The notes beneath the pieces are model-generated. The model was not told the origin of the DNA. It did no database searches and was given only the letters and a program-made list of their open reading frames with translations. DNA of 64,000 nucleotides from positions 62,001 to 126,000 of the forward strand of contig NZ_JBITLV010000001.1 in the NCBI RefSeq assembly GCF_044465595.1, read 5' to 3'. The translations under genes were made by a program, and so were the position numbers. Positions 24,713 to 33,376 of the stretch are shown here, in pieces. The stretch's first letter is position 1. Each line of letters opens with the position of its first letter. The DNA is from Spongisporangium articulatum. GTDB taxonomy: Bacteria > Actinomycetota > Actinomycetes > Actinomycetales > Kineosporiaceae.

Positions 24713-24994
24713 ATGGCCTCAATCCTTTCCTTCCTGGGGGCCCTCTACATGGCCTCCGTCATCGTCATCCTGAGCTCGCTGACCCAGATCGGCACCGGGA
24801 TGATCATCATCGCGTTGGTCGCAGGCCTCGCCCTGCTCGTCCACGACCGCAGCAGCCGTCGTGCGACCGCCCCCGAACCCGTCGTCCGGCCCTCCGAGGC
24901 CCTCGCCATCGAACTGGCCGAGGAGCCGTCCGAACGGCCGATGCCCACCCAGCGCACGCCGCAGAGCGAGCGCGAACTGGAGCAGGTCCGATGA
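24713..24994 (+). CDS. Small membrane protein of unknown function
   Basis: Protein of 93 residues with two close hydrophobic segments (about 3-20 and 24-42) followed by a charged cytoplasmic tail rich in Glu, Pro and Arg. No family is recognised. The ATG lies 7 bases behind TATCGT, giving a leaderless start; the longer frame upstream would run through the promoter. Its stop overlaps the next start (ATGA), so both membrane proteins are made together under the repeat-rich operator. Confidence 0.65.
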   Translation: MASILSFLGALYMASVIVILSSLTQIGTGMIIIALVAGLALLVHDRSSRRATAPEPVVRPSEALAIELAEEPSERPMPTQRTPQSERELEQVR

Positions 24995-25479
24995 AGAACC
25001 TCCGCGCCGCCCGTGCGACCGCCGTCCTGGCCGCCGTGATCGGGCTCCCCTACGCCACCCTCAACCTCTACTGGGCGCTCGGCGGTCACCGCTGGGTGTC
25101 CGACTACGGAACCCACATCATCGGCGGCACAGGCGGTTTCGCCGCCGTGTCCGCCCTCCTGGCCGCGGGCATGCTCGTCGCCGTCGTGGCCGGCCTCGCC
25201 GCCACCGGCCGGCGCGAACACTCCGGCTGGACCTGGACGGCGTGGGCGGCCGCCACCGGGATGGCCGCCTACGGCGCGGTCCTGGTCCTGATCGGCGTGC
25301 CCGACGCGCTGGACGCGCCCGTGTACCGCTGGCACGCCTACCTCTTCGACCCGTGGTACCTGGTCTGGGGGCTCACTCTCGGGACGGCGCTCCTGCTGGC
25401 CGCCCGGGCCCGGGAGTCAGACCCCTGGTCGGCGGTCGGCCCACGGCCGCGCGCCCTCCAGCTGGGCCGCCAGTCGTAA
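24991..25479 (+). CDS. DUF3995-like four-helix membrane protein
   Basis: Protein of 162 residues with four predicted membrane segments. The N-terminal NLYWALGGHRW resembles the YWALGG signature of DUF3995 proteins, whose function is unknown. It is coupled to the small gene before it by ATGA. Its last 63 bases overlap, antisense, the end of the convergent amidase gene, a long overlap even for this compact genome. Confidence 0.7.
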   Translation: MKNLRAARATAVLAAVIGLPYATLNLYWALGGHRWVSDYGTHIIGGTGGFAAVSALLAAGMLVAVVAGLAATGRREHSGWTWTAWAAATGMAAYGAVLVLIGVPDALDAPVYRWHAYLFDPWYLVWGLTLGTALLLAARARESDPWSAVGPRPRALQLGRQS

Positions 25480-26895
25480 CAACATCCCCTCCCGACCCGG
25501 ACCGGCGACGAGCTGCACCCCCAAGGGCAGCCCGTCGCCGGTCCAGTGCAGCGGGACGCTCATCGCCGGCCGGCCCGTCAGGTTGGCCAGCTGCGTGTAG
25601 GGCACCCAGCCGAGGTTCTTGTCGATCACCGTCTGCACGATCCCGATGTGCGGCAGGATCCAGCCGAGCCGCAGGCCCAGCGCCAGCCGGGCTCCGAAGC
25701 GCTCCAGCGGCGACGTCGCGAGCGCGCCGATCTTCACGGGCGGCTGCGACAGCGCCGGGGTGAGCAGCAGGTCGTACCGGTCGTGGAACGCGCTCAGCGC
25801 GGCCACGTACCCGTGCCACCGGTTCAACGTCTCGGTGAGCGAGGGGGCGCTCGTGGCCCGTCCGATGGCCGCCATCACCCGGGTGTCGAGCTCGGTGCCG
25901 CCACGACCCCGGTAGTCGCGCAACGCCTCGCGCTGCTGCACGGCCACCTGCACGAACCAGGGCAGCAGGAAGTCGCGGGCCAGCTCGGCGTCGTCGTAGT
26001 CGACCGACGCCTCCTCGACCTCGTGCCCGAGGCCGCTGAGCACCTCGGCCGCGTCCCGCGCGGCGGCCGCCGCCTCCGGGTGCAGGTCGGGATTCAGGGC
26101 CGAGGCGGTCTGGACGCCGACCCGCAGCCGCCCCGGCTCGCGCCCCACCTCGGCGAGGTACGGCTGCGCCGGCGGGGCGACGACGTACGGCGGCGCCGGA
26201 TCGGGCCCGGCCAGGACGTCGAGCATCGCCGCGGAATCCCGCACCGACCGGGAGATCACGCCGTCGGTCGCGATGCCGAACATGTGCTCCGAGTCCTTCG
26301 GCCCGGCCGGCACCACCCCGCGACCGGGCTTCAGGCCGAACACGCCGCAGCAGGCGGCCGGGATGCGGATCGACCCGCCCCCGTCGCTGGCCGCGGCCAC
26401 CGGGACGACGCCGCTCGCCACCGCGGCGGCCGCGCCGCCCGACGAGCCGCCCGGGGTCCGCGACGGGTCCCACGGGTTGCGCGCCGGCCCGAACAGCTCG
26501 GGTTCGGTCACGCCCTTGCTGCCGAACTCGGGGGTGTTCGTCTTCCCGAACACCACCACGCCGGCGTCCAGCCAGCGCTGCACGACGGTCTCGTTCCGCG
26601 TGGCCGGGGTCCGTGAGAGCGCGCGGCAGCCGCCCGACGTCGGGTAACCCGCCAGGTCCTGCATCAGGTCCTTCAGCAGGAACGGGACCCCGGCGAACGG
26701 GCCCGACAGCGGCTCGGTCGCGCGTTTGTCGGCGTACTCGTCGAGGGTCGTGACGACCACGTTGAGCTGCGGGTTCACCGCGGCCAACCGGGCGCGGGCC
26801 CAGCCCAGCAGCTCCGTCGCCGTGACCTCACCCTCGGCGACCGCCTGCGCCAGACCCAGGCCGTCCGTGGCCGCGTACTGCTCTGCGCTGAACAT
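25417..26895 (-). CDS. Amidase signature family hydrolase
   Basis: Protein of 492 residues with the full Ser-cisSer-Lys catalytic set: lysine in PFLLKDL (K75), the Gly/Ser-rich signature PGGSSGGAAAA (S151/S152) and the second serine in DGGGSIRIPA (S175). Family members hydrolyse amides, including GatA-like and indole-acetamide or aryl-acylamide hydrolases. Without a gatC/gatB neighbour it is unlikely to be the tRNA amidotransferase subunit. TAGGGT lies 7 bases before the ATG, so the mRNA is probably leaderless. The C-terminus overlaps the convergent DUF3995-like gene. Confidence 0.9.
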   Translation of the reverse strand: MFSAEQYAATDGLGLAQAVAEGEVTATELLGWARARLAAVNPQLNVVVTTLDEYADKRATEPLSGPFAGVPFLLKDLMQDLAGYPTSGGCRALSRTPATRNETVVQRWLDAGVVVFGKTNTPEFGSKGVTEPELFGPARNPWDPSRTPGGSSGGAAAAVASGVVPVAAASDGGGSIRIPAACCGVFGLKPGRGVVPAGPKDSEHMFGIATDGVISRSVRDSAAMLDVLAGPDPAPPYVVAPPAQPYLAEVGREPGRLRVGVQTASALNPDLHPEAAAAARDAAEVLSGLGHEVEEASVDYDDAELARDFLLPWFVQVAVQQREALRDYRGRGGTELDTRVMAAIGRATSAPSLTETLNRWHGYVAALSAFHDRYDLLLTPALSQPPVKIGALATSPLERFGARLALGLRLGWILPHIGIVQTVIDKNLGWVPYTQLANLTGRPAMSVPLHWTGDGLPLGVQLVAGPGREGMLLRLAAQLEGARPWADRRPGV

Positions 26896-26922
26896 GGCCC
26901 AGACCCTAGTGAGCGGGGCGGG

Positions 26923-28506
26923 TCAGAAGACAGACCCGACGTCGGTCTTCACGAGTTCGTCGGTGGCCCGCTCGGCGACGGCGGCGATGGTCATCGACGG
27001 GTTGCAGGCGGCCGTCGTCCCGGGCATCAAGGCACCGTCGAGCACGTACAGCCCGCGGTGCCCCTGCACCCGACCCTCGAGGTCGCACACGACGCCCATC
27101 GAGGCGCCGCCCAGCGGGTGCCAGGTCGACGGGTAGGCGAAGGTGGTGTCGCCGAGCGCGGCGAACGGGCCCTTGATCCGGTTGGCCCGGGCCGCGATCA
27201 CCTTGTGCAGCGGCTCGTCGGCGCCCTTCGGCCAGTGCAGCACCGCGTCGTCCTTGGCCGCGTCGTACACGAACCGGCCCCGCCCGGCGCTGACGCCGTA
27301 GCCGACCATCATGGTGGTGCGCACGTCGGGGATCGGGCCCAGCGACGCCTGGATGATCGTGTTGGCGTGAGTCGGGTCGGCCCAGTCCTTGGTCCCGTAG
27401 ATGACGGGACCGCCCTGCGGCGAGCCGAAGTCGGAGGCCAACGACGTCCAGGTGTAGATCCGGTCGCCGTTGGACCCCCAGTTCGTGCCGAGCCCGTCGG
27501 GCAGGTCCGGGATCCACCCGTGGGCGGCCGAGCGCATCAGCAGCCGCGTGGTCCCGGCCTGCCCGGCCGCCATCACCAACCCCTTCGTGGTGATGACCTT
27601 CTTCTCCAGAACCGTTCCGTCCGTGGCGATCCGGTCGGCCTCGACGACCCATCGACCGTCCTTGGCCAGGGACACCGCCGTCACCTGGTGCAGCACCTCG
27701 ACCCGCACCCGCCCGGTCGCCTCGGCCTGCGCGAGATAGGTGACGTCTACCGTGTGCTTGCCGCCGTTGTTGACGCCCAGCGCGCCGGCGCCGTTGGTGT
27801 ACGAGGGCTTCATCTCCCCCTTGAGCTCGCGCAGCGCGTAGGTCCAGTCGATCGGCATCGGGATCTTCTCGACGGGGTACCCGGCCGCCTCCGCGTTGCG
27901 CTTGAAGATGCGCGCGGCCTTGTACGTCTTCGACGCGATGAGCTCGTCGGGGGCCGTCTCGACCTGCAGCATCGAGGCCACGCGCGGGTAGTGGACGGCC
28001 GCCATCCGGGTGTAGTCCAGCCCGGCGGGCATGGTCGCCTCGAACACGTTCGCCGACGGTTGCAGCGTCATGCCCTGGTAGAGCAGCGAGCCACCGCCGA
28101 CCCCGGCCGCGCACAGGATGTCCATGTTCTTCCCGGCGACCCGTTCGATCAGCCCGGTGTACTTCCGGAACGGCCACCCCTGGATCCCGAAGATGGACGG
28201 CGACGAGCCGAGCCAGAACACCCGCTTGTCGGGCGAGCGGATGTCGGGGAACGTGTTCGCGTTCGGACCGGTCGGCCAACGCAGGCCGCGCTCCAGGACG
28301 AGCACCGGGACGCCGGCCTGCGCGAACCGCAACGCGCTCACGCCGCCGCCGAACCCGGAGCCGATCACCACCAGCCGCTCCTCCGAGCGGGTCACGGGGA
28401 CGGTCTTCACGGCCGCGGCGGCCGGGCGGGCGCCCAGGGTGGTCGCGGCGGCGGCTCCGGCCGCGGCGAGTCCGGACACGAACGTGCGGCGGGTCATCGA
28501 CGACAT
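26923..28506 (-). CDS. TAT-exported GMC oxidoreductase, cholesterol-oxidase-like
   Basis: Protein of 527 residues. The N-terminus carries a twin-arginine signal (TRRTFVSGLAAAG), so the FAD-loaded protein should be exported folded. The FAD-binding dinucleotide motif is VVIGSGFGGGVSALRF (about 46-61) and a glutamate closes the fold in VLVLERG. The active-site region matches class I cholesterol oxidases: NWGSNGDRIY, WHPLGGASMG with the catalytic histidine, and CNPSMTIAAVAE with the catalytic asparagine. The substrate is probably a sterol or other secondary alcohol. A TetR gene diverges from it over a palindromic operator. The ATG at 28506 excludes an upstream shadow extension. Confidence 0.85.
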   Translation of the reverse strand: MSSMTRRTFVSGLAAAGAAAATTLGARPAAAAVKTVPVTRSEERLVVIGSGFGGGVSALRFAQAGVPVLVLERGLRWPTGPNANTFPDIRSPDKRVFWLGSSPSIFGIQGWPFRKYTGLIERVAGKNMDILCAAGVGGGSLLYQGMTLQPSANVFEATMPAGLDYTRMAAVHYPRVASMLQVETAPDELIASKTYKAARIFKRNAEAAGYPVEKIPMPIDWTYALRELKGEMKPSYTNGAGALGVNNGGKHTVDVTYLAQAEATGRVRVEVLHQVTAVSLAKDGRWVVEADRIATDGTVLEKKVITTKGLVMAAGQAGTTRLLMRSAAHGWIPDLPDGLGTNWGSNGDRIYTWTSLASDFGSPQGGPVIYGTKDWADPTHANTIIQASLGPIPDVRTTMMVGYGVSAGRGRFVYDAAKDDAVLHWPKGADEPLHKVIAARANRIKGPFAALGDTTFAYPSTWHPLGGASMGVVCDLEGRVQGHRGLYVLDGALMPGTTAACNPSMTIAAVAERATDELVKTDVGSVF

Positions 28507-28517
28507 GAGCCGAGACC

Positions 28518-28546
28518 ATAGACAGTCGTATAAACAGCTGTCTATA
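28518..28546. promoter_or_regulatory. Palindromic operator between the GMC oxidase and TetR genes
   Basis: TATAAACAGCTGTCTATA at 28529-28546 is an 18-base palindrome with one mismatched pair, centred on AGCT. An extra half-site ATAGACAG at 28518-28525 faces CTGTCTAT at 28538-28545 over a 12-base spacer. It is the only AT-rich stretch of the gap and lies just upstream of the oxidase start, as expected for the operator of the divergent TetR repressor. Confidence 0.7.
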
Positions 28547-28614
28547 CCCATTGGTAGTTTTCGACACGAGCGACCGCAGCGGCCTGACCCGGCCGCTCCC
28601 GTACCCTCGGCAGC

Positions 28615-29169
28615 GTGGCGGAACCGATCCTGCGCAGGCCGATGCCGGACGGCGACCTGCCCGAACGGCTGATCGACGCCGCGGCCACGGAACTGCGGGA
28701 GTCGGGCTACCAGGGCCTCACCGTGCGCCTCGTCGCCCGCCGGGCCGGGGTCTCGCCCGCCACCGCCTACAAGGTGTTCTCCTCCAAGGAGCACCTGGTC
28801 GCCTCGATCCTGCTGCGCCACGTCAAGACGCTGCCCGACCCGCCGGAGGGGACCACCGGCCAGGTCGGTGAGCGGCTGGCCGCCCTTCTGCAGTCCTTCG
28901 CGGACGCCATCGGCGCCGAACCGGAGCTGCGTGGGGCGTTGCAGGCAACCATCCTCGGCAACGACCCCGACTCGACGCGGGTGCGCCAGACCATGGTCGA
29001 GGACTTCATGCAGCGGTTCGCGGTGGTGGTCGGCGACGAGCTGAGCGAGGAACAGGCGATGACGGTGCTGCTGGCCTTCGCCGGCACGATGATCATGGCC
29101 GGGGCCGGGATGATGCCGTTCGACCAGATCGGCGAGCAGGTCCGCAGCATCGTGCGGACCGTGCAGTAG
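28615..29169 (+). CDS. TetR-family transcriptional regulator
   Basis: Protein of 184 residues. The N-terminal helix-turn-helix is typical: LIDAAATELRESGYQGLTVR followed by VSPATAYKVFSSKEHL (about 18-65). The C-terminal ligand-binding half has no recognisable subfamily. The GTG at 28615 lies 7 bases behind TACCCT, consistent with a leaderless transcript. Divergent placement and the palindrome at 28529-28546 make it the likely repressor of the GMC oxidase, perhaps released by its substrate; this is inference. Confidence 0.88.
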   Translation: MAEPILRRPMPDGDLPERLIDAAATELRESGYQGLTVRLVARRAGVSPATAYKVFSSKEHLVASILLRHVKTLPDPPEGTTGQVGERLAALLQSFADAIGAEPELRGALQATILGNDPDSTRVRQTMVEDFMQRFAVVVGDELSEEQAMTVLLAFAGTMIMAGAGMMPFDQIGEQVRSIVRTVQ

Positions 29170-29769
29170 CTACTCCTCGTCCGGGTCGATCTCCTCGTCG
29201 GACTCGCTGACCGACACCTCGTGCCAGCGCGGTTCCAGGTAGTCGACGTCGGCGTCCAGCGCCGCCAGCCCGTGCACGTGCAGGAGTTCACCGACGGCGT
29301 TCGTCACCGCCGGGACCTCGGTCTCGGCGTCCTCGTCGCCCGCGTCGGGCCACGCCTCCCGGTAGGCCTCGCGGCCCGCCCGCAGCAGGCCCTCGCGGTC
29401 GACGACGGCGAACTGGGCCCGGTACTCCACGGTCAGGAACGACTCGACCGGTTCCTCGCCGTCGAGCTCCGTGCCGAGGTCGTCACCGTCGAAGTCCTCG
29501 AACTCTCCCTCGTCGTCCTCGTCGTACCCGGTCAGCACGAACGGGAACGACCCGGTCAGGTCGAACTCGGCCTCGGACAGCCCGTCGAGGGCGGCCCGCA
29601 GCTCCTCGGTGGACTCGAAGTACGCGCCGAGTTCGTCGGCCTTGCCCTCGCGCTCGTGGACCCGTTCGGCGTGCGCCCGCAGGGCCTGGACCGCCGCCTC
29701 GACCGCCACCACGTAGGCGGCCCGGGCGGGCGTCGTCCACTGCGTCTCTTCGAGTTCTTCGTCTGCCAC
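29170..29769 (-). CDS. Acidic protein of unknown function
   Basis: Protein of 199 residues, very rich in Asp and Glu (a central run includes DEDDEGEFEDFDGDD) and ending in an acidic tail. It has no signal or membrane segment and no recognised family. The GTG start is 7 bases behind TAGCCT, and this -10 overlaps the stop codon of the gene before it, so it may have its own leaderless promoter within the upstream coding end. Its stop codon abuts that of the convergent TetR gene. Confidence 0.7.
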   Translation of the reverse strand: MADEELEETQWTTPARAAYVVAVEAAVQALRAHAERVHEREGKADELGAYFESTEELRAALDGLSEAEFDLTGSFPFVLTGYDEDDEGEFEDFDGDDLGTELDGEEPVESFLTVEYRAQFAVVDREGLLRAGREAYREAWPDAGDEDAETEVPAVTNAVGELLHVHGLAALDADVDYLEPRWHEVSVSESDEEIDPDEE

Positions 29770-29779
29770 GTAGTGGAGG

Positions 29780-30556
29780 CTAGTTCAGGTTCCGGACGTC
29801 GCCGGGCAGGCCACCCCCGGCCTGCACGTCCTCGACGAGCTTGGCCAGCGCCGTCAGGGCCACCCGCTGCGCGAACGGACCGTACGAGACGCGCGCGACG
29901 CCGAGGTCCTCCTGCCGGCTCAGCGCCACCGAGCCGGGCACCCCGATGGTGGTCAGGCGCTGCGGGCCGAACGCGTCGGCGAGGTGACCGATCTGCGCCT
30001 CGGTGAGCAGACCGGGCACGAACACCACGGGCGCCCCGGCGTCCAGGAACGCCTTGCCCCGCGCCGTCGCGTCCTCGAGCACCTCGATCGGGTCCCGGTC
30101 GCCCGCCCGCAGGAACACGTCGGTCCGCGCATTCAGCACGAAGTCGGGGACGCCCTCCGCCACAGCGGCTTTCATGATCGCCTCGACCTGGGCGGCCGCC
30201 TCCGCGAGCGGCTTCATCTGGTCCTCGATGTTGGCGCCGACGACGCCGACCCCGATCGCCTTGCGGATGGTCTCCGGCGCGTCGCCGTAGCCGCCCTCGA
30301 GGTCGGCCGAGACGGGCAGCGACACCGCGGCGACGATGCGCGCCACCTCGGCGATCATCTCGTCGACCGGGATGTTCTCGCCGTCCTCGTAGCCGCGCGA
30401 GGCGGCGATCGAGTGGCTCGCGGTGGCGAGCGCCGTCGTCCCCTCGACGTCGGCGACCACCCGGGCGCTGATCACGTCCCACACGTTCACGACGGTCAGC
30501 AGCCCGGGGGCCCGGTGCAGTTCCAGCAGGCGCGCGGCGCGCTCGGCAGCAGTCAT
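29780..30556 (-). CDS. Isocitrate lyase / PEP mutase superfamily protein
   Basis: Protein of 258 residues with the TIM-barrel pattern of the PEP mutase/isocitrate lyase superfamily: NVWDVISARV near residue 24, SADLEGGYGD near 83 with metal-binding acids, NIEDQ near 109 and NARTDVF near 142. Shorter members act as 2-methylisocitrate lyases, oxaloacetate decarboxylases or C-P enzymes. The KKCGH loop of true isocitrate lyase is absent, so the reaction is not assigned. TAGCCT 6 bases before the ATG suggests a leaderless mRNA. Confidence 0.82.
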   Translation of the reverse strand: MTAAERAARLLELHRAPGLLTVVNVWDVISARVVADVEGTTALATASHSIAASRGYEDGENIPVDEMIAEVARIVAAVSLPVSADLEGGYGDAPETIRKAIGVGVVGANIEDQMKPLAEAAAQVEAIMKAAVAEGVPDFVLNARTDVFLRAGDRDPIEVLEDATARGKAFLDAGAPVVFVPGLLTEAQIGHLADAFGPQRLTTIGVPGSVALSRQEDLGVARVSYGPFAQRVALTALAKLVEDVQAGGGLPGDVRNLN

Positions 30557-30576
30557 GCGGCCAGGCTACGTCGCCC

Positions 30577-32283
30577 TCAGCCGCGCAGGGCGTTGAGCAC
30601 CACGCGCGGGATGCGCAGGGGGCTCGGCTTCGCCGCGAAGGTGACCAGCGCCCGCCCCGTGTGCGCCGCCGTCCGGTTGTTCACGAACCACGGCGGCTTC
30701 GGCGAGATCGACGCCTCTCCGTGCGTGAGCGACCGCTGGATCGGCCGGAACGGGCCGCGGATGACGGTGCGCTCGGGGCCGTCGAGCAGCAGCGCGTTGT
30801 GGACGACGCCGATGCCGGACTGCACGTCGTCCGTGGTGTGCCCGGGGAAGGCCCCCCAGCTGCCGCGCGCGGTCAGGAAGCCCAGGCCGGTCCAGGCGTT
30901 GACGGCCACGCAGCCGTAGCGCAGGTCGGCGATCGCGTTCTCGAAGGCCACGCCCAGCTGCTTGATGGTCTTGGGGTGCGCCACGACGTTCACCCCGAGC
31001 GTGCCGTGGAACTCCTCGTTGGCGCTGCGCACGGCGGCCTGGAGGAACTGCGGCGCGTCCCCCGGGAGCTCGACGATGCCGAGCACCGGAGCGAAGAACT
31101 CCGTGTTCAGCAGGTAGTCACGACCCTTGGGGCCGGGGTCCGCGATCAGCACGCGACCGCCCTGGGGCGTGGCCCCCGGGTAGGCGTCGCAGGCCTCGGC
31201 GACGCGACGGTCGCTGCCCGGGTAGTAGGGGGTGCGCTGCGGGGCGGCGGCGAAGGCCTTGCGCAGCTCCTTCAGGAACCGTGCCTTCTGCGGCCAGTCG
31301 CTCGACAGGACGACGACCTGCGCGGCGATGCAGTTGTACCCGCCGTTGTGCAGGCGCATCGTGGCGATGTGCTGGGCCTGGAACTTCAGGTCGGCCCGCG
31401 ACCAGCGACCCGGCACCACGACGACGGGCGAGACCCCACCGAGCTCGCTGGTGATGATCTTGTCGAGCAGCGGCGTCTTGGCGGCCTTGCGCCGGGCCGC
31501 CTCCTCGCCGCGGCCCCACACGATCGCGTCGTGGGTGATGGCGCTGCCGGTCATGTGGACGTGGTTCACGAGGTCGTGCTGGACCAGGTAGCCACCGACG
31601 TCCGCACCCCCGGTGAGCAGCTTCAGCACGCCGAGCTCGATCAGCGGGGCGAGCACCTTGGCGAGGACCGGGTACAGGCCGTCGGTGATCGGGTTCAGCT
31701 TCAGGGCGACGACCCGGTTGTGGGCGTAGAGCTCGTAGATCACGTCGAGCGGGGCGATCGACGTGATGTTGCCGGCCCCGAGCACCACGGCGACACCGTG
31801 CGTGTTGGTGGGGTCGAGCTCGGACAGCCCCGCCTGGCGGCGCACCGTCTGCGCGTCGACGCCCGGCTTCATCCACACGTCGGCCGTGAAGCCGGACAGC
31901 AGCAGCCGGTCGTAGAGGCCGTGCGGCGTGACCCGCACGGTGACCCGCCCCCCGGGGGCGGTGCCCAGCTTGAACCCGTCGACCGGGCTCTTCCCCTTCT
32001 CGATCGCCTTCAGCGAGTCGGCCAGGGCGGTCAGGCCGGTGAGCATCGCGTACGGGCCCGACAGCCACTCCTCACCGACCAGGGGCGAGGAGTGCGACAG
32101 CCCCTTGACGCCGACGGCCGCGTCGACCCACTCCTGGGCGTGGCGGCCGATCAGCTCGTGCACCTGCTCCAGCAGGGCGCGGCGGGCCCGCAGATCGGTG
32201 GCGGCCCACGTGGCCTCGCTCGTGGAGAGCGCGATCAGCGCGGCGTCGAGGGACGACGTCCCGGTCACGGTGGGTGTGCTCAT
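30577..32283 (-). CDS. Oversized aldehyde-dehydrogenase-family protein
   Basis: Protein of 568 residues, about 80 longer than typical aldehyde dehydrogenases. The catalytic cysteine lies in NGGYNCIAAQ (C318) and the general-base glutamate in TSELGG (E280). NAD-binding surroundings are GAGNITSIAPLD and HMTGSAITHD. The extra length lies mainly in the C-terminal third, which ends in a basic tail. The subfamily does not match betaine, succinate-semialdehyde or acyl-reductase groups that I know, so the substrate is unassigned. GAGGAAG lies before the ATG. Confidence 0.8.
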   Translation of the reverse strand: MSTPTVTGTSSLDAALIALSTSEATWAATDLRARRALLEQVHELIGRHAQEWVDAAVGVKGLSHSSPLVGEEWLSGPYAMLTGLTALADSLKAIEKGKSPVDGFKLGTAPGGRVTVRVTPHGLYDRLLLSGFTADVWMKPGVDAQTVRRQAGLSELDPTNTHGVAVVLGAGNITSIAPLDVIYELYAHNRVVALKLNPITDGLYPVLAKVLAPLIELGVLKLLTGGADVGGYLVQHDLVNHVHMTGSAITHDAIVWGRGEEAARRKAAKTPLLDKIITSELGGVSPVVVVPGRWSRADLKFQAQHIATMRLHNGGYNCIAAQVVVLSSDWPQKARFLKELRKAFAAAPQRTPYYPGSDRRVAEACDAYPGATPQGGRVLIADPGPKGRDYLLNTEFFAPVLGIVELPGDAPQFLQAAVRSANEEFHGTLGVNVVAHPKTIKQLGVAFENAIADLRYGCVAVNAWTGLGFLTARGSWGAFPGHTTDDVQSGIGVVHNALLLDGPERTVIRGPFRPIQRSLTHGEASISPKPPWFVNNRTAAHTGRALVTFAAKPSPLRIPRVVLNALRG

Positions 32284-32354
32284 GGTGGTCTTCCTCGGCT
32301 CTGAGGGCAGCGGGCGCTGGGTTCCTGCTCACATCGTGCCGCAAAACGATCGGG

Positions 32355-33305
32355 TTAGCCCAGGCCTTGCCTACCCGCCGTGATCCCCACGTGGATGTGA
32401 TCGAGGTGCACGGCATCCGTGAAATAGCCCGGACCAGCGCCGTTGTAGTCGAACGGACCACCCACTTCGGTGGCGCCGAGTTCACCCGCTGTGCGCATCA
32501 CCTCGGACAGGAGGGCCCGGGGAGCCTGGACGACGGGGGTCCCGTCGATCGCCCAGATGTCCACCGCGCGGCCCTGGGTGTGGTTCGAGACCCGGTCGGT
32601 GGCGAACACGTTGTGCGGGTGGCCCGTGTGCAGGTCGAGCACGCTCAGCTCGTGCTCCTGCCCGAGCCCGTCCAGGACCCGCAGCAGCCCGTCGTCCAGG
32701 CTCCCCGACCGGACGTCGTCCGCGGCCGCCCCGGGCAGCGTCACGTTCTCGTTGCGGAGCAGCTTCCGCGCGGCGGCGCTCAGGGCGCCGCCGTCCGGCA
32801 CGTCGACCGGCTTCTCGATGCCGGTGACCGTGGCCGAGCCGTCCGGGTGCACGTCCAGCCGGACGTCGACCGTGAAGTCCTTCGTTCTGCGGTGGCCTCT
32901 TTCGTCGAGCAGCGCCTGCACCCCGACGACCATCACGCTGGCCTCCGTCGCGGTCAGGCCACCCATCTGCGGATAGGTGACGTCGACGGTCGACGCCGAC
33001 GCCCCCGGGGCGGCGAACCGGCGCTGGAACCGGGCGGACGGCGTCCCACCGTCCGCGTCCCACGTACCGGCGGCCTCGACGGCCCGGACGGCGGCCCGCT
33101 TGACCTTCACGTGCACCTCGCCGCGGACGGGGCGCCAGGCCCGGACCGGCGTCAGTGTCGGTTCGGGGGTCGGTTCGGGGGTGGTCGCGGTGGCCCCTCG
33201 TGTGGTCGGGACCGTGGGGGTGGCGGCCGGCGGGGCATGGTCGGCGGGGGCGGTGCACGCGGTCAGGCAGATCGTCACGAGGACGGTCGCCATCGTGATG
33301 CGCAA
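32355..33305 (-). CDS. Lipoprotein with M15-type peptidase-like C-terminus
   Basis: Protein of 316 residues when started at TTG 33305, which has AGAGGG at correct spacing; an ATG at 33293 is the alternative. The signal ends in a lipobox (CLTAC), so the protein is probably lipid-anchored outside. After a Thr/Pro linker and a beta-rich middle part, the C-terminus carries HTQGRAVDIW and HLDHIHVG, the His/Asp/His zinc pattern of D-Ala-D-Ala carboxypeptidase-type M15 peptidases. It may trim peptidoglycan peptides. It diverges from a secreted CHAP-domain gene, giving a wall-active pair. Confidence 0.72.
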   Translation of the reverse strand: MRITMATVLVTICLTACTAPADHAPPAATPTVPTTRGATATTPEPTPEPTLTPVRAWRPVRGEVHVKVKRAAVRAVEAAGTWDADGGTPSARFQRRFAAPGASASTVDVTYPQMGGLTATEASVMVVGVQALLDERGHRRTKDFTVDVRLDVHPDGSATVTGIEKPVDVPDGGALSAAARKLLRNENVTLPGAAADDVRSGSLDDGLLRVLDGLGQEHELSVLDLHTGHPHNVFATDRVSNHTQGRAVDIWAIDGTPVVQAPRALLSEVMRTAGELGATEVGGPFDYNGAGPGYFTDAVHLDHIHVGITAGRQGLG

Positions 33306-33376
33306 GGTTGCCCTCTCATCTATGGTGTGCACTCCGCGTTACTGCAGTTATACAGAACGTTATGGGTGGAGGCACG

